Assembly (NCBI GenBank): GCA_947165135.1
Contig: CAMUZE010000003.1
Location: 26,370 to 90,369 of the forward strand
Length of the DNA: 64,000 bases
DNA from: an uncultured Clostridia bacterium
Lineage (GTDB): Bacteria > Bacillota_I > Bacilli_A > RF39 > UBA660
Direction: 5' to 3'
Positions 59,637 to 64,000 of this stretch are shown here, piece after piece; within the stretch, counting starts at the first letter, position 1, and each line of letters starts with the position of its first letter. The translations under genes were made by a program, and so were the position numbers. Under the pieces are notes generated by a model. That model had not been told where the DNA came from. It searched no databases and saw only the letters and a program-made list of their open reading frames with translations.

Positions 59637-62537
59637 CTACATATTTTGCCAACTACCGCAATTATATTTTATTTTTCTAGTACAATTTGGACTATTTGCA
59701 TTACCTTGTCGATTTTGGCATGCAGCAGCAGCTGCACTTGCACAATTACCATAGTCTGAGCAAGCAGTCCAAAGCGAAGTGGAGTACACACCATTATTAC
59801 AATTAACAGCAGTGACAAATTCCCAGCCATATATAGTATCACAGCTACAACTTGCATCAGTTACAGTTACAGAATATGTTTTATTTGCAGCATTATTATA
59901 ATTTGTTGTATCTGTAGGTGTGAATGCAACTGTTATTGTTGCACTTCCTGCAGCAACACCTTTTACCGTAACAGTGTTATTTGTATTTGCTGCAATTTCA
60001 TTTGAACTTGCTTGACTTACTGTTGCTTTACCAGTCGCACTACTTGTTACTGTAAATTTACCTTTTACACTAGCTTTCTCATTATATGTTAAATTTGTTC
60101 CGATAACTGTTGTTCCACTTGTTGAGCTTAACGTTATTGTAGGTGTTGCTTTTGGTAAGTAACATGTAAATGTTTTATTTCCTGTTGTATTATCACTCCA
60201 TCTATAATCACTACTTGATAAAGTTGCAGTTATTGTATATCCACTAGTATTTACATTTGTTTGTGAATATCCACTTAATGTATATCCTGTTCCACTTGTC
60301 GCTGTTGTTAATGTTTGTGCACTTCCTGTATATGCAAAACTGCTATAACCACTTCCACATGTTGTCATTCCTGTACATTTGCATAAACTATTTGTCGGTA
60401 TTGGTACTTGAGTTAACCACCTTGCATATATAGTATGTGCAGAAGCAGTTGACATTGAACTACTAGATGTTATTGCATTTCCTCCTGAACTTTGTGCTGT
60501 ATTCCATTCTTTAAAAAAATATCCATCGCGTGTAACTGTTGGTAAGGTACCATATGTAGATCCAAAATTAATTTGTTTTGTTGCAGTTTTAGAGTCACCA
60601 GATTTTGTCCAGCCAGATGCATTAGATATAGTTCCACCATTAGCATCGGCAGTAATAGTAAATTCTCCAGCTCCCCAACTTGCAGTTAGAATTACAACCC
60701 CATTAGAAGTAGTTGATAAGTTTTTAAAATATGTACTTTTATTTAAACCATTCCAAAGACTTGTAGGATTATTTGTGGTTCCATGTCTTGCTGTAGAAGT
60801 ATCTATATCTCCGCTTGCTATCCATCCACCAAAATCATATCCACTACAAGTTGGATTAACAATAGCAGTTGATTTTATTAAATTTCCATAACTTATATTA
60901 GAAATTTGATCGTATGTTGTTGTATTTAATGGACATTCACTATTAGACTGAAATTTAACTGAATATTTTTTAACTGTCCAGTGTGCTTCTAAAGTGTGGT
61001 CTGCATTGGTATTTAATATTGAAATATTTGTTATTTTTGTACTATTTAAATACCAACCATCAAAAGTATATCCATCTTTAGTTGGAGTAAGTAATGTTCC
61101 GTACTCCACTCCATAAGTTAATTTCTTAATTGCCTTTACTTCATCATTATTCAATTCTTCACGAACACAATTTCCTGATCTATATGTTCCAATATGATTT
61201 GCATCGCAAGATGTAAATTCTGTAGGACACTCATATGCATTTTCAACAAGATTAGCAGAAATGATACCATAGGTGCCATCTGCTATCTGTCCACACACTT
61301 TACTTTGATAACTATATAATACATTAAGAAGTGTCCATCCATCGGAAGCAGTTAATAGTCCACCTTTTGCATCTAATGTAACGGTATATTTTCGTGCTCC
61401 CCATATTGCATAAACTGTTCTATTTCCATCTACAATACTATTTTCAGTAATTTTATTACCCGTTCCATCTGTTTTTGTATTCCATTCAACAAATGCATAG
61501 CCATCTTTGCTTGGAGTACATAATGTTCCCCAAGGAGAATCATAATATCCTTTTTTATTAGTGCACCCACTTCCACCATTGTTATCATATGTAAGAGTGT
61601 ATTCATCGGCTTGCCAATGAGCATATATATCTAAAGCATTTCTCATTATAGTATTTTCATCTATTTGACTTCCACCAGTAATATCTGTAAACCAACCTGC
61701 AAATGTATAACCAGTCTTTGTTGCTACTGGTAAAGTTGAAATTTTTTCTCCATATGAAATCTCTTTAGAAGCAGTTTTAAAATCTGATGATAATGTCCAA
61801 CCACTACTAGAACTCAAACTACCACCATTTGCGTGTACTACTAATTCATATCCTACAGCACCATCTTCAACATTACATATAATGTCACTTGTAACATTTT
61901 CAACTGTTAATTTACCATCTGAATATATAGCACCACAATCATTGCTTAAATATCTATATCCAGCACTACTACTTACCATTACTGGTTTAGTTCTTCCCTC
62001 TTCATCAGCAACCACACTATTAGGAGTAATAGTTAATCTTTCATCATTGTAACGAAATTGAACATTATATTTAGAAATAATTGTCCAAGGATTAACACTA
62101 CTTCCAGTTCCATTTAATTTAACAGAGTTTTTAATATAATTAGTCACTCTAATACCGCTACTATCATTAATAGTTAATTCATTTAAATTATTTTCTTTAT
62201 CTGGATCTATTGTAATAATTTTTCCATTTCTTGTTGACATAGTAAAAAATTTTAGTCCATTAAATAAATAAGTACTATTACCAACACTCTTTGATATTGA
62301 ATATTCATCTAAATTTAAAAGTCCACCAGTTTTAAAATCATTAGATCCATTATCAATTATTCCATCTTTAAAACCATATCTAGTGTTTTCAGTGACAATA
62401 TATCTTTGATAATTATCATATTTCTTTATATAGTCATTTGCAAATTTTGGTACTTTCTTATATATAGTATTAGCATCCACATGTACCATACAAACAAAAA
62501 ATATAAATATGTAAATTATAATCCTAAACTTCTTCAT
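59637..62537 (-). CDS. large secreted protein with Listeria-Bacteroides (InlB B-type) repeats and Ig-like domain, Cys-rich C-terminus
   Basis: Signal peptide; repeats GYTFAGWFTDITGGSQI, GYAFVEWNTKTDGTGNKI, GYTFDGWYLNS, GYFFKEWNTAQSSGGNAI; no LPXTG at the C-terminus. Confidence 0.9.
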   Translation of the reverse strand: MKKFRIIIYIFIFFVCMVHVDANTIYKKVPKFANDYIKKYDNYQRYIVTENTRYGFKDGIIDNGSNDFKTGGLLNLDEYSISKSVGNSTYLFNGLKFFTMSTRNGKIITIDPDKENNLNELTINDSSGIRVTNYIKNSVKLNGTGSSVNPWTIISKYNVQFRYNDERLTITPNSVVADEEGRTKPVMVSSSAGYRYLSNDCGAIYSDGKLTVENVTSDIICNVEDGAVGYELVVHANGGSLSSSSGWTLSSDFKTASKEISYGEKISTLPVATKTGYTFAGWFTDITGGSQIDENTIMRNALDIYAHWQADEYTLTYDNNGGSGCTNKKGYYDSPWGTLCTPSKDGYAFVEWNTKTDGTGNKITENSIVDGNRTVYAIWGARKYTVTLDAKGGLLTASDGWTLLNVLYSYQSKVCGQIADGTYGIISANLVENAYECPTEFTSCDANHIGTYRSGNCVREELNNDEVKAIKKLTYGVEYGTLLTPTKDGYTFDGWYLNSTKITNISILNTNADHTLEAHWTVKKYSVKFQSNSECPLNTTTYDQISNISYGNLIKSTAIVNPTCSGYDFGGWIASGDIDTSTARHGTTNNPTSLWNGLNKSTYFKNLSTTSNGVVILTASWGAGEFTITADANGGTISNASGWTKSGDSKTATKQINFGSTYGTLPTVTRDGYFFKEWNTAQSSGGNAITSSSSMSTASAHTIYARWLTQVPIPTNSLCKCTGMTTCGSGYSSFAYTGSAQTLTTATSGTGYTLSGYSQTNVNTSGYTITATLSSSDYRWSDNTTGNKTFTCYLPKATPTITLSSTSGTTVIGTNLTYNEKASVKGKFTVTSSATGKATVSQASSNEIAANTNNTVTVKGVAAGSATITVAFTPTDTTNYNNAANKTYSVTVTDASCSCDTIYGWEFVTAVNCNNGVYSTSLWTACSDYGNCASAAAAACQNRQGNANSPNCTRKIKYNCGSWQNM

Positions 62538-62601
62538 ATTCTCACCTATTATAATTATAAATATTTACAATATTTAAGTCAATAAAAAAAGTAGGAATAA
62601 C

Positions 62602-62820
62602 CTACTTAGCTTCTTCTTCAGCTTTAATCTTAATTGCTTCTTTACCTTTATAAAAGCCACATTTAGTACAAGCTCTATGAGGTGCAACTACAGCGCCACA
62701 ATTACTACAAGTAGTAACAGTAGGAGCAGTTTTCTTTAAATGAGTTCTTCTTTGTCTTTTAGCTGTTTTACTAATTCTTCTAAATGGTAATGCACCAAAT
62801 AATGTAATATTTAATTTCAT
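62602..62820 (-). CDS. rpmF: 50S ribosomal protein L32
   Basis: ALPFRRISKTAKRQRRTHLKK...CSNCGAVVAPHRACTKCGFYKGKEAI; start MKLN after AAGGAGGAATAAAA. Confidence 0.95.
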   Translation of the reverse strand: MKLNITLFGALPFRRISKTAKRQRRTHLKKTAPTVTTCSNCGAVVAPHRACTKCGFYKGKEAIKIKAEEEAK

Positions 62821-62975
62821 TTTTATTCCTCCTTCGGTATGTCTCTTTATTAAACCCTTTTTTGCTTTGCTAAAGTATTTTCTCATAAAAGCGCAAAAAT
62901 ATCAAGTATATTTTTCTATTTTATTGAAAAAAATATATATTTTGCTATAATTTAACATTAGAAAGGAAGAATATT

Positions 62976-64000
62976 ATGCAAAAAATAATAGGTATTGTAG
63001 CTGAATATAATCCGTTTCATAATGGACATATATATCAACTTAATAAAATAAAAGAAAAATATAATGATTCTATTATAATTGTTTGTTTATCTTCATCATT
63101 TACTCAAAGAGGAGAATTATCTATATTAAATAAATGGGAAAAGACAGAAGCAGCCTTATTATATGGTGCAGATATTGTAATAGAACTTCCATATGTATAT
63201 GCAACACAAAGTAGTGATGTTTTTGCAAAATATTCTATTCAATTATTAAATACTCTTCATATAAATACATTATGTTTTGGTACAGAAAAAGAAAATATGA
63301 ATGATATAATTAATGCAGCTAAAATACAAATAAATAATTTAAAATATGATAATTTAGTTAAAAAATATTTAAAAGAAGGTATTAACTATCCTACAGCATT
63401 AAATAAAGCATTAAAAGAACTATCGGGTATTGAAATAAATGAACCAAATGACTTATTAGCACTTAGTTATATAAAAGAAATATATAAAAATAACCATAAT
63501 ATAGAACTATTTAATATAAAAAGAACGTCTAAATATCATGACACTTTATCAAATGATAATATTGTTTCAGCACAAAATATTAGATATAAAATACTAAATA
63601 ATCAAGATTATAAAAATAGTGTTCCAGAATTTGTATATAATAAATTAAAAAACAAAAAAATGAATAATAAATATTTTGAATTATTAAAATATAAAATAAT
63701 AAGTGATTCTAATCTTGAAAAATACTTAGATGTTGATGAAGGAATAGATTTAAGAATTAAAAAAGTAATATCAAAGTCTAATACATTAGATGAGTTAATA
63801 AATAATATTAAATCAAAAAGATATACTTATAATAAAATAAGTAGAATGTTAAATCATATATTATGTTCATTTACAAAAGAAGAAAATAAATTAGTTAGTA
63901 ATCTAGAATATATAAGAATATTAGGTTTTAATAAAAATGGTCAAGAATATTTTAATCCTGATTTTGATTGTACAGCTGCTGATAAAAAGGAACAAGAAGA
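62976..64000 (+). CDS. tmcAL: tRNA(Met) cytidine acetate ligase TmcAL (YlbM), partial at window end
   Basis: MQKIIGIVAEYNPFHNGHIYQLNKIKEKYNDSIIIVCLSSSFTQRGELSILNKWEKTEAALLYGADIVIELPYVYATQSSDVFA; adjacent to rpmF as in Bacillus. Confidence 0.93.
   Translation, partial: MQKIIGIVAEYNPFHNGHIYQLNKIKEKYNDSIIIVCLSSSFTQRGELSILNKWEKTEAALLYGADIVIELPYVYATQSSDVFAKYSIQLLNTLHINTLCFGTEKENMNDIINAAKIQINNLKYDNLVKKYLKEGINYPTALNKALKELSGIEINEPNDLLALSYIKEIYKNNHNIELFNIKRTSKYHDTLSNDNIVSAQNIRYKILNNQDYKNSVPEFVYNKLKNKKMNNKYFELLKYKIISDSNLEKYLDVDEGIDLRIKKVISKSNTLDELINNIKSKRYTYNKISRMLNHILCSFTKEENKLVSNLEYIRILGFNKNGQEYFNPDFDCTAADKKEQE

Noticed and set aside
59669-59857. 62-aa and 64-aa ORFs within the InlB-repeat gene
   Set aside because: Frame-shifted overlaps of a clearly coding gene

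Overview
Low-GC Firmicutes/Bacilli-type chromosome segment (taxonomy is inference from AT richness, SpoIIM/SpoVB homologues and Bacillus-like synteny such as xerD-deoB, rarA-tcdA and tmcAL-rpmF). It reads with the standard bacterial code: ORFs end cleanly and no TGA readthrough is needed. Most of the window is housekeeping: murC, mscL, mnmA, gpmI, deoB, xerD, rarA, tcdA, metK, queA/tgt, trxA, def, smc, lepA, rpmF, tmcAL and three tRNAs. The most interesting part is a surface-fibre locus on the minus strand at ~49.7-56.7 kb. It encodes a GspF/PilC protein with an unusual ~200-aa N-terminal extension, a prepilin peptidase, three tandem TasA/CalY-like exported proteins with near-identical signal peptides, a SipW-like signal peptidase and a DUF5305-like membrane protein. 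The first TasA-like gene has a perfect-consensus promoter (TTGACA-17-TATAAT), and a hairpin separates it from the second. Two dispersed pilin-like genes share the same N-terminus but carry different C-terminal domains: a BspA-type leucine-rich repeat at 24.8 kb and a Cys-rich GCC2/GCC3-like module at 40.6 kb. Other surface proteins are a large InlB-B-repeat protein, a putative C-lectin-fold protein and an NlpC/P60 hydrolase. RNA elements include an S-box (SAM-I) riboswitch upstream of metK, a likely 6S RNA upstream of tcdA, a yybP-ykoY-like terminator-linked leader upstream of two small lipoproteins, and an unassigned small RNA candidate near 4.3 kb. Genes absent from the ORF track include a 38-aa Ser/Arg/Asn-rich microprotein, a 25-aa translationally coupled upstream peptide, a 45-aa membrane protein and a pseudogene with three in-frame stops. 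No CRISPR array, transposase, prophage or rRNA was seen. All calls were made by eye, with no database search.
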